A stretch of 64,000 nt of DNA from Tetracentron sinense. Taxonomy: Eukaryota > Streptophyta > Magnoliopsida > Trochodendrales > Trochodendraceae. The notes below the pieces were generated by a model. That model was not told where the DNA came from, did no database searches, and was given only the letters and a program-made list of their open reading frames with translations. Positions 54,990-64,000 of the stretch are shown here, piece after piece. The stretch spans positions 44,954,875-45,018,874 of the forward strand of contig CM026561.1 in assembly GCA_015143295.1 (NCBI GenBank), given 5' to 3'. Position numbers and translations under genes: made by a program. The first letter of the stretch is position 1. Each line of letters starts with the position of its first letter.

Positions 54990-56011
54990 CTGAATAGTTC
55001 AAAACTTTGGTGCGTTTAGATTTCATCTCCCCTTCTTGTTCATTCTCCCCATTTTCTCTCTTCTTTCTTCAACCCTTGCCCGAGAAAGGGTTGTCCACGG
55101 ATGTCAGCAGCAAAGTGATATTTTTTTCCCTTTCTTCTTATTATTTTGTCTTCTAGGGTTTTCATCTCTCCATTCTCTCAAATCTATGATCTCATGTCCT
55201 CCGAGAGTCTCCATTGATGTCATGGATTTGATCTCATATTTACTGAGCAGAATTTGTATTATGAAAAAGGAAAAACTGAAATCTAAAATCAGGCAAATGA
55301 TTCAATAGATGAGACGTTTTGATTTCCATCTAATACATTCGACCGCTATATAATTTTTTTTCTTGGGTTCTTGCCTCTCTATGACATAAGAGGGTTTCCA
55401 TCCTCATAGATTTTTGGGTTTCCATCCTCTGTATGACATCAAATGCATATAGCTTCTTGATTAGTCAGATCAAAGGCATTGGCATTCCAGTATATGGTAT
55501 TGGTAAGGCTAATCTGTACCACCCATTCTCTAATCTGTTTCAATTACATCACAATACCCGGTTGCGATTTCCACAACATGTGTTATCTAATGGGCAATAT
55601 ATAGAAATGGGCACTTATGTATCTGGACTTCATTATTCACTGATGGGTTATCTCTGAGAAGGAGATGGGTAGTGATGTCACCATTCTACTTGTCCCATAG
55701 GATAATTTAAGATAGTTAAAGTTAAAAAACAAAAATATTTTTCTAGTTTACAAAAATGGAGTTAAAAATATTTTCACATAATTTTTTACTCATCCAAACA
55801 ATAGAATTAAAAAATTTGCAATTCAATTCCTTGAATTCAATAGTACATCCAAATGATAGAATTATGAATTATGTGGAATTTATTTCAATGGTTTTTAATT
55901 CAATGGAATTCAATTCTTTGGGTCAATTCCAATTCCATAAATGAAACGCACCACCGTTTTTGTTTTTATAAGGAGGTAAAGTAACTCCTAAACACACGTA
56001 GTCAGCTTTAG
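54990..56011. other. Unassigned intergenic sequence with an AAT-rich foldback
   Basis: Positions 55745-55945 contain repeated GAATTCAAT/ATTGAATTC words and a GGAATTGGAATTGA-type end in reverse, suggesting another decayed AT-rich MITE. Frames at 55036-55308 and 55433-55657 have no recognised motif. Confidence 0.3.
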
Positions 56012-56020
56012 TCCTTATAA

Positions 56021-56237
56021 GGCTCAAGATTGTCTCTGGCAATGCCATAATTTTTTTTCCCAGCTCCACAATCAGTGGACATGTGGCACTAACAAGGAGG
56101 AGAAATATCAAGTGGGGAGAAGTCAAAACCATGGGGAGAAAATTAAATCACTTCTCCCCTTTTTAGCGCCACATGTCCACTAATTTGTGGAATGCCATAA
56201 AAAAATTTATTGGCATCGCCAAAGACAATCCTAAGCC
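56021..56237. mobile_element. Mutator-like MITE, copy 2
   Basis: 217 bp. Left GGCTCAAGATTGTCTCTGGC; right in reverse GGCTTAGGATTGTCTTTGGC. Pairing continues with 'AATGCCA', 'TCCACA' and 'AGTGGACATGTGGC'. 9-bp flanks TCCTTATAA (56012-56020) and TCTTTATAA (56238-56246) match at 8 of 9. Shares GGCTTxGGATT termini with 40388-40602. Confidence 0.75.
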
Positions 56238-56487
56238 TCTTTATAATGATGAAGACTGATGATTGGTCTCTTTAGTGAGATTAATCTTGTAAATGTAAAA
56301 TCAGAATCCAACCTTATATTCAAACTTGAGTGTGTAAGATGCACTCGCTAGTGCGTATAGGTAGGGTCATGCGGATCGAGCCAGGAATTTTTCCTTAGGG
56401 TCAAGGTACATATATGAATAAAATTAAAGGGATTGGGGGTATTGGTCATAAATTTCGTTAATAAAACATTTTCAATAAAGGGAAATG

Positions 56488-56638
56488 CTATTAAGACCGT
56501 CTAGGGTGGAGACTACCTCCAGACTGTTCCCAACAGCATGAAGAAAAAAAAAGTGCACGGGTTTAAAAAAAATATTTGAATTTTTGTACTTTTGGGAGGT
56601 CTCGTGGTGGCGGTCTCCACCCTGGATGGTCTCAATAG
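56488..56638. mobile_element. Small MITE with CTATTRAGACC termini
   Basis: 151 bp. CTATTAAGACCGTCTAGGGT and, in reverse, CTATTGAGACCATCCAGGGT, then GGAGAC(T/C)(A/G)CC on both arms. The centre is A-rich. TSD not clear. Confidence 0.7.
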
Positions 56639-56784
56639 AAGTCACCTTCCAATAAACGTCCATCAAAAGAAAAATAAGTCCCCCTCTTTCGATAACTTCA
56701 TTATATAAATAAAATTAATTATATTTTTATATTATGAAGATTATTTTTTCCATGCGTGTTCCATTGGATAGAACGTGTGTGCTT

Positions 56785-56962
56785 CTCCTGCTCGTCACTT
56801 GTCCGTTTTAACACCTATTAATCGTAGTTAAGATTCACTCACCCCAAAGGTTTATACATCTAGCCTTGTTTTTTAGAAAAAAAAAATTTGAGTTAATAAA
56901 ATTTAACTAAGGTTAAAAAAGGTTAAAAGTGACACATGGACGCCTAAAGAATCAATCCCTTT
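56785..56962. repeat. TAACC-family foldback copy
   Basis: 'TTTTAACACCTATTAATCGT' then AGTTAAGATTCACTCACCCC, an AT-rich loop, then a short right arm with 'AACTAAGGTTAAAAAAGG' and AAAGTGACACATGGA. The right arm is partly lost. Confidence 0.6.
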
Positions 56963-57168
56963 ATATTATACATATAAAAAAAAATTTAAATTTTGTTTGG
57001 TGGTGCCACTATACACAAAATTAAGATATATACATATATATATAAACAAATACACCTAAAAAAGAATAGATTAAAAAAAAATTGGGGGGCCATAGCCCCT
57101 ATTGGTTGGGTGCAAGCTTTGGACATTATAAGGCATACTTCGCATGTGAGCATTGTCGCTTTGATATT

Positions 57169-58242
57169 GTGTAACGCTCCAAAATCCTACATTGGTCAAA
57201 TAGGAATTTTGGACCGTTACCTGCATATCTAACTCATCCTAACAGCATATATGACATATAAAATACGAGTTTCAAAATTTCTTCAACATTAAACAGAATT
57301 CAATTGATAATCTCTAAAAATTCATCATTCAGAATAAATGACCAATCATAACCATAATTAAATCCGATCATCCCGTGTGATCACAAAATTTAAAACTGAA
57401 CTCAACCTAAGCAACATTAATTTAGGTTATCTGAGTACAAATCTTTTCAAATTAAAATAACTATTGAACCATCAGTAGGGTCATCTATCTAAATTTCATT
57501 CCCCTTCAGGATAACCTTCTAACTCATCTTCGTATTCTTCCTCAATTCACGGTCCTGGAGCACAGATGTCAAACTCTAACCTACTGAATAATAATAGTTT
57601 GGCTGAGTATTGGAATTAGTCAGCAGATGCAAGACATAATTAACAATATAATTAATATGTATTTTCAGTCATAACATAATTCATAATATTAGAGTGCGGA
57701 AACATATTGCAATCCATGTAATTATTTCATGGCATTTTCATACTCATGCAAACTTGTGATATTGATACAAACTCGTGTCCATTCATACTAGGTCCATACC
57801 ATTCCATGCAATAACTATACCAATTTCCATTATAATATCAGGGATCCAAGGTACATACCATTCTAGATCTATATCATATTTCCATGTTATCATTTTGGAA
57901 TAAGCACGGTGTCTATAACGTGCTACAAAATTAACGTGCATCTGTATCTAGAACGTGCATCGATATTCATGATATTTCAGTATTACCGATTTTATATCAG
58001 GGTTCTAAGGTCCATATAAATCATAGGTTCGTACTGTATTTCTATTTTCATATTGGAACAAACATTGTATCTAGAACATGCTGCAGAATTAACGCGCATT
58101 TGTATCTAGAACGTGCATCTATATCCATGACATTTAAGATTGCCAATTTCGTACAAGGGTTCTAAGTTTATATAAATTATAGGTACATACTATATTTCCA
58201 TTTCCATTTCCATATTTGAACGAACATTTTATCTATAACATG
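57169..58242. mobile_element. Truncated gypsy-like LTR related to the solo LTR at 23818
   Basis: Begins TGTAACGCTCCAAAATCCTAC and shares 'CAGTAGGGTCATC', 'CTTCAGGA' and a 'CACAGATGTC' type block with 23818-26025. It stops at 58242 where another LTR begins, so the 3' part is displaced or missing. Its last 400 bases are tandem repeats (next entry). Confidence 0.55.
57838..58242. repeat. About 155-bp tandem repeats, 2.6 copies
   Basis: Units start near 57838, 57995 and 58152 and share 'TATCAGGG(A/T)TC', 'TTCCAT' blocks, 'GTATCTAGAACGTGCATC', 'ATTAACG(T/C)GCAT' and 'CATGA(T/C)ATTT'. Similarity between units is around 80% by eye. It lies in the truncated LTR. Confidence 0.75.
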
Positions 58243-59585
58243 TGATCGTCAATTAAATAAACCTCGTAGTAGATACAATTCTATAGAATAGTGACTAGTA
58301 TGGGGTGTCGAACCATAGAGGACTGCGCTGGTTTCGTTACCTTTTCTCCAGATGAAATCTAAATTAATGGTAACAAGATTGATTGATTTTATTGAATTGA
58401 TTTTAACCTAATTAAACTAAGAACTTTTGGTTATATATCAGTGAGAGAAGATCTAGGGCGTTTGATACTATCACTAGCCTCATAATTAAATCCACAAATA
58501 TTTATTCAGGTTTCTCAGGTATAAATAATAGGGATGAGATCGACTACAAGTCTCAACTCACAATAACAAAAATGATTCGAGGGATCAAACTCTAGGTATA
58601 CCCTATCTTCGGCTGGCACGCGTGATACACACTATATTAGGGTTGTGACATCACTGGTCTTCCCCAGGCATAGAATATCCTATAATTTAATTCTTCAACA
58701 ATAAAAATCATTGTGTAAAATTCACACTCACAATCACAGAAAGAAAATATGAATGAATTCAATTTCAACATAATAAAACCTCAGACAAGAATAAGATCAT
58801 ATTGAAATTAAGTATAAACTCGAATAATTGGTTGAAGAACAATACTCTCATTATGCAATTATTGTTTATACAAGAAGAAAACTTAAATAAATTACAAGGG
58901 ATACAATTAATTGGCTAGGGTTTCATCTAAATCCAAGAAAAATAAGTTAGTTCATAGCAAAAGCATGGAACACCGCTTTTGATGAAGAACACAAAGAACG
59001 CGAATGATTCATCCTCCAATCTTCACAAATCTCTAGAGCCTTATCTCTTTCAAATCTTCAAAATTCAGAACCTTTTTTCATGGTAGGAGGCTTCCCTTTT
59101 TATAGAGAAAGAGTTTTAATGAAGTATACCTTTAGAAACATCAAAAACGGTCTCAAATAGGGTTTTTTCGAACTTTTCAACATAACCAAAATGGCGACCT
59201 CTGATCGATCGGTCAAAAGGGCACCAATCGATCGATAGTTATAGAATTTGACCAAATTTTCTTTACAGAAGTTGTAGATCTTTTCGATCCAGTCGATTTG
59301 ATATATTATGGGCTAAAATCGGAGCTGCGGTCAATGAGTTATGCCCTCTATATCGAATAAGGGTTATTTTTGATTTTCTAACTCCTCTTTGTCTCGGATC
59401 CTTACTCGATTGTGATTCACAGAAAACTTTAAAGCTTATAAATTCTCATTTTGATCATCCTTTCCTCGCATGAACCTGAAAATAATAAATAAATTCAAGT
59501 GAAGTATCGTAGTGGATAAATGGGCTAAAAGGAATTAACAAATGCAGTTTAAGGTGTATAAATATGTAGCAATTAGCACCAATCA
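58243..59585 (-). repeat. Gypsy-like (Tat/Athila-type) LTR, copy 1
   Basis: 1343 bp. On the minus strand it starts TGATTGGTGC and ends GACGATCA. It is homologous (high identity by eye) to 61582-62951. Just before its start (minus strand) is the polypurine-like TAAGTTTGGGGTTG, itself duplicated, and a 'TGCTCGAAGACTAGCAAAAT' block typical of the 3' end of Tat/Athila-type elements. Contains GATCGATCGGTC/ACCAATCGATCGATAG words near 59200-59235. Confidence 0.75.
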
Positions 59586-59644
59586 CAACCCCAAACTTAC
59601 ATTTTGTAGCAATTAGCACCAATCACAACCCCAAACTTACATTT
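59565..59644. repeat. 40-bp tandem duplication across the PPT/LTR junction
   Basis: The 40-bp block TGTAGCAATTAGCACC… through CTTACATTT is repeated exactly at 59565-59604 and 59605-59644. It includes the polypurine tract (minus strand) and the first LTR bases. Copy 2 near 62951 has only one. Confidence 0.9.
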
Positions 59645-61581
59645 TGCTAGTCTTCGAGCAATAAAAATAAAACTAAGCTAACCTAAATCTAAATCTCATT
59701 TCGTAGGATCCCCAGTTGCATTTGGCATATGTAACAAACCTTTTAAACACCTAGGTGACCCTAGGGGACGAGTGAAGTCTCGTGAGGATTTACCAGTTAT
59801 GATAATCACAAACGTTAGTATTCCCCTGCAACTCTGCACATATGCTCAAGTATGACATGCAATTGTTAAAAGATTAATTGATACGCATTTCTTAAATCAT
59901 GATACACATAACATAATTCTCTCATTATTAACCGCCTTTATTCTTGACTCTCTACATTCTCAATTTCACGCAACCTTCCAAAATTCTAAACATTTATGCT
60001 TATTAAAGATTGGTCATTGGTCTCCTTTGATGTGTAGTGTGACAATCAATTGAATATGTGATCTCAACTTTTTCTCTCGACAGTTGTTTTAAAACTCATT
60101 TGTCATTAGGTTTCCTATCAATTTAATCACCGACTCAAGGGTTTTTCTTGACACTTTTCTTTCTTTTTATTGAATGAGTGGACTGTGCAGAGCCTAAGTT
60201 CATTAAGTTTTCTAGACAACTCGTGTAGCAAGTGTCAGTGACTCCTAAATCAGAAGGTCTTAGGGCACCAAGTGTTAAGACACCCCTAGGGCTTATTAAC
60301 TTGAGTCAAATAGGCTCCGAACTAAGACTAGTCACTTAATGATAGATGTTTGTTCCAAATCTCCACTATTTGACGCGAATACTCTCTGCATAGTGAGGCA
60401 GGAGTCTCTGTTACTTGGTAGGATTTTGGTTCAAATAATAAATAATAACTAGTGAAGATTTCGATTTTCTTGTGATTCTTTATCCCTTCCAGAGTTTACA
60501 CATTTTGACGCAAACACTCTCTGCTTAGTGAGGCAGGAGGTCCGGTTACTAAAGTGCAAATCTGGTCAGGTAATCATTTGCGTCATTACAAAAATTTCAA
60601 TTTAGCCAATGGTGGTGTTCAATTTTTAGGTCACCTAACTTCTTTAGAGGTATCAAAAACATCAATTGATTAATTCAATTTCAAACCCCACAAGACAATA
60701 TGTTAGAGTGCTCGTGCAATTTCTCAAAATGACTTGTAACTTCATAAATTTTCAACATGCATAGTTCAGTCGAGGGTAAAAATTGTATTTATTTGGGATC
60801 ATGTGTTCTCAAATTAAGTCAATCAATAATGGGTGAATTATAACATATGTATCACAATTTGATTCAGATTTAGAAATAGATTAATTTTCTCAATTTTATT
60901 TGTTTGCTCGCCCTATCATCTTGCATGGATGCCTACTCAGCAAATAATGACAATTATTTCCCCATCCCCAAACTTAAATATTACATTGTTCTCAATGTAA
61001 AAAGAATTAAAGCACAAGTAAGGGGAAACAATAAAACCTGATAGGTGAGGGCAATCCATGAATGAAAGATGAAGAAGGAGAAAAAATATAAAAGATTTAT
61101 CAAGCAGAGATCACCCCAAACTTCATTAAAATTATACCTTACAGTGTATAACAAGAGAAACTCGCACGCACAGATAAGACAATGGAGTCAATAGATAGAT
61201 CAATGTAGAAAAAGACATCCAAAGTATAGCAATGAGCAAATATATATATATATATATATGAACCGAATAACTGTAGGGGGTGGAGAACCACCCCAAACTT
61301 GGACTCAAGTAAGTTTACAAAAACATTGGGTTGCCTCCCAACAAGCGCTAAGTTTATTGTCTTCAACCGGATGTAGTACAACTCTCAACCGTCTACCTAG
61401 ATGGGGTCCAATCACTCAATGAATTCGATCATCGTCCCATTCTTAACGCCCTCAACATAGGGCTGGTGAAGTTGGACTTTGGCTTTGAGGACCCGCCCAT
61501 CTGGGTTAGAAACAATGGATTTCTTACGCCTTTGAAAGGTCGCAGGTGTATGATATAACTTGTATGACTTGCGCCAAAAAT
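59645..61581 (-). mobile_element. Internal non-coding region of the gypsy-like element
   Basis: Between the two LTRs there is no intact pol. Phrases 'GGTTGCCTCCCAACAAGCGC' and 'ACCCCAAACTTGGAC' (61277-61350) are typical of the long non-coding part of Tat/Athila-like retrotransposons. Near 60340-60560 a 'CTCTCTGC(A/T)TAGTGAGGCAGGAG' phrase occurs twice about 150 bp apart. On the minus strand just inside LTR copy 2 is TTTTTGGCGC, the start of a TGGCGCC-type primer site. Likely a deleted element of about 4.7 kb. Confidence 0.6.
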
Positions 61582-62951
61582 TGATCGTCTATTAAATAAA
61601 CCTCGTAGTAGCTACAATTACATAGAATAATGACTAGTATAGGGTGTCGAACCACAAAGGAATGCGCTAGTTTCGTTGCCTTTTTCTCTAGATTAATTAT
61701 GAGTAAATGAGTAACAAGATTGATTGATTGATTTTAACCTAATTAAACTCTTAGATTTATTTAACCTAATCAAACTAAAAGCTTTTGGTTTTATATCGGT
61801 GAGAGAAGATCTAGGGCATTCGAATCCACCACTAGCCTTATAATTAAATCCATATGTATTTATTCAGGTTTCGCAAGCATAAACAATATAGATGAGATCG
61901 ACTACAAGTCTCAATTCATCAAAACAAAAATGATTCGAGAGATCAAACTCTATGAATATCCTATCTTCGGTTAACACGAGTGATACACACTAAATTAGGG
62001 TTGTGACATCACTTGTCTTTCCTAGGCATAGAATATCCTATAATTTAATTATTCGACAATAAAAGTCATTGCATAAAATTCATACCAACAATCACAGAAA
62101 GAAGATATGAATGAATTCAATTTCAACACAATAAAACCTAAGAAAATGATAAGATCATATTGAAACTGAGTATAAACTCGAATAATTGGTTGAAAAATAA
62201 CTCTCTTATTATGCAATCATTGTTTATATAAGAAGAAAACCTAAATAAAATACAAGAGATACAATTACTTTGCTAGAGTTTCATCTAAACCTTAAAAAAA
62301 GAAATTAGTTCATAGCGAGGGCAATGAACACTGCTTTCGATGAAAAACATGAAGAACACGAATGATCCATCCTCCAACTTTTACAGATCTCCAGAGCATT
62401 CTCTCTTTCAAATCTCCAAAATTCAGAACATTTTTCATGGTATAAGACTTTCCTTTTTATAGCTTTTTATAGAGAGAGAGTCTCAGTGAAGTATGACTTT
62501 AGAAACATCCAAAACGGGCTCAAATAGGGTTTTTTTCACACTTTTCAACACAACCAAAATGACGACCTCTGATCGATCGTCCAAAAGGGTGCCGATCGAT
62601 CGGTGGTTATGGAATCTGACCAAATTTCCTTCACGGAAGTTGTAGATATTTCGAGCCGATCAATTTGATATATTATAGGCTAAAATCGGAGCTACGATCA
62701 ATGAGTTATGCCACGTATACTGAATAAGGATTGTTTTTGCATTTCTAACTCTTCTTTGGCTCGGATCTTTACTCGATTGCGATTCACATAAAATTTTAAA
62801 GCTTTTAAATTCTCATCTTGACCTTTTTTCCTCGTATGAAACTGAAAACAATAAACACGCTCAAGTAAAGTATCGTAGTGGATAAATGAGCTCAAATGGA
62901 TTAACAAATGCAGTTTAAAGTGCATAAATGTGTAACAATTAACACCAATCA
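61582..62951 (-). repeat. Gypsy-like (Tat/Athila-type) LTR, copy 2
   Basis: 1370 bp, same termini (TGATTGGTG..GACGATCA on the minus strand). Unusually it has a primer-site-like TTTTTGGCGC on its downstream side (61571-61581) and a polypurine tract plus element 3' sequence on its upstream side (62952-63096), so it is shared by two element bodies. Confidence 0.75.
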
Positions 62952-63096
62952 TAACCCCAAACTTACATATTGCTAGTCCTCGAGCAATAAAAATAAAAAT
63001 AAGCTACCTAAATCTAAATCCCCTTTTGTGAGATCCCCGGTTGCATTTGACATATGCAACAAGCCTTTTAAACCCTAGGTGTCCCTAGTGGATGAG
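62952..63096 (-). mobile_element. 3' internal end of a second gypsy-like element
   Basis: Homologous to 59586-59785: 'CCCCAAACTTACA', 'GCTAGTCCTCGAGCAATAAA', 'GATCCCCGGTTGCATTTG'. Homology stops sharply at 63096, where a different LTR-like sequence begins. Confidence 0.65.
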
Positions 63097-64000
63097 TGAT
63101 AGGTGCGTAATTCTACATATTTAAGCACCTCAATTTATACATGTTAATTCTTTTGAGTTTATTATAAACTGTTTTTATGGCACTTTGGTTTCTTTGTCTA
63201 TTTTAGGATCAATTGAAGAAAGAGAGCTAGCACGGATCTGAATGGACCTTGAAAGCTTAGGAAGTCATCATCCATGAAAAAGATAAAAGAAAAAGAAGAA
63301 GATCAGCAAATTCTGTAGCCTACGATCGATCGTAGATCGACGTCCGCCTTGGTTTCCGTGTGTATAAAAGAAAAAAAGAAAAGAAACCCTAGGGAGGACT
63401 TTTTGGATCTAAAAAAAAAAGAAAAAAGTTGCTGAAAGAGGAAAACCAAAGAAGGAAGATGAAAATGGTGAAAGCTTCTTCTCCAACAATCATGGAATTC
63501 ATCTCCCTCGGGATGAACTAATTACGACTTCTAGGGTTTCGATGAAACCCTAGCCGAGTATTGTATTTCTGTATTTATTTTTAGTTCTTTTCTTGTAAAC
63601 AATTAATTGCATAATAGTGAGGGTTGTTTTGACAACCAATTTTAATGAAAATTATTATTCTCGATGATGTTATTCCTTGTTTTAGGTTTAACTAATTTGA
63701 GTTTAAATTCAATCTAGGGTTAGTTTCTGTGATTCTAATCAAAGATGTTATGCAATAGTGCTGCATGTTCAAGTAATTAGGTTTTAGGATGCTCTGTGCT
63801 TAGACAAGACAAGTGATGCTACAACCCTTAGATTAATGTAGATCACGTGTACTAATCGCAGATAGGCCTACCTTAAATCTAATCATTTGATATCTTTTAG
63901 ATCTGTTGAGTCTTTTAGTCACTCTCAACCCTGTCGTTTATGAATTAAGAACTTGAATAATTACATTTAATACAATATTAGGTTAGAGGTGGATTCCTCT
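63097..64000 (+). mobile_element. Start of another LTR, running off the window
   Basis: TGATAGGTGCGTAATTCTAC then ATATTTAAGCACC is similar in layout to the minus-strand start of the LTRs at 58243-62951 (TGATTGGTGCTAATT..ACATATTTATACACC), but is in plus orientation and diverges further in. Promoter-like TGTATAAAAGAAAA at about 63361-63373. The homology break at 63096/63097 marks its left border. The right border is beyond the window. Confidence 0.55.

Larger units (their letters stand above)
56372..57110. mobile_element. Degenerate GGGGCGGAGC-type hAT relative, inverted
   Basis: Left end 'GAGCCAGGAATTTTTCCTTA' is the inverse of 'AAGGAAAAATTCCTGGCTC' at the right end of 31071-33867. Right end 'TTGGGGGGCCATAGCCCC' corresponds to its left end. 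It contains a GACC-type MITE and TAACC-family sequence. Precise termini and TSD are lost. Confidence 0.5.

Noticed and set aside
59645..61581. CRISPR-like or phage-like repeats
   Set aside because: The repeats are long, few and typical of plant LTR elements; there is no prokaryotic context.

Overview
This window is nuclear DNA from a flowering plant. The evidence is AT-rich, intron-containing genes with GT..AG splice sites that encode plant-type proteins (an alpha-expansin, a plant NUP214, a DUF3741/VAKLMGLE-motif protein and a plant RING protein), embedded in plant transposon families: Ty1/copia, Ty3/gypsy-like LTRs, L1-type LINEs, hAT, Tourist-like and Mutator-like MITEs. The large TE-filled introns suggest a medium to large genome. 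I cannot name the species.

All four recognisable host genes lie on the minus strand. (1) Positions 13478-22162 carry the first three coding exons of nuclear pore protein NUP214, which must continue past the left edge; its second intron is 8.0 kb and its third intron exceeds 13.4 kb, both full of TEs. (2) Positions 34571-35766 carry a three-exon alpha-expansin whose last exon appears to have a one-base frameshift. (3) Positions 41114-41887 carry a single-exon DUF3741-type protein. (4) Positions 42921-47410 carry a three-exon RING-finger protein whose expected initiator Met reads ACG, with a possible distant promoter and 5' UTR exon near 54318-54427.

The remainder is a dense, layered TE landscape in which many boundaries can be read exactly from target-site duplications (TSDs). 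Left region (1-13477): an L1 pseudogene broken by non-autonomous elements, and a complete but decayed copia element (4584-12410, 262-bp LTRs, TSD ATCTA) that was itself hit by two hAT-like elements. Middle (13.6-33.9 kb): a second copy of the AGGCG-type hAT, LINE fragments, a foldback MITE family, solo LTRs at 23818-26025, 28989-30387 and 31581-33774, the last nested inside a 2.8-kb hAT with GGGGCGGAGC termini. Genic region (34-54 kb): a 1291-bp solo LTR inside the RING gene, a LINE, and a 1057-bp hAT that carries two apparent exon fragments of an ABITRAM/FAM206-like host gene. Right end (55-64 kb): MITEs, a truncated LTR with 150-bp tandem repeats, two 1.35-kb gypsy-like LTRs in the same orientation, and the start of another LTR running off the edge.

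The most distinctive signal is a set of non-autonomous elements from at least six families that end in CA/TA-type termini and make 8-bp TSDs. Several share one architecture: a short terminal motif (CATAGTTGTTAAA, CATGATT, CAATGTTTTAAA) followed by clusters of one family-specific 5-9 bp word (AGGCG, TATCG, ACTCGG, GGTTGACCC). No gene system beyond these transposons and host genes is supported.
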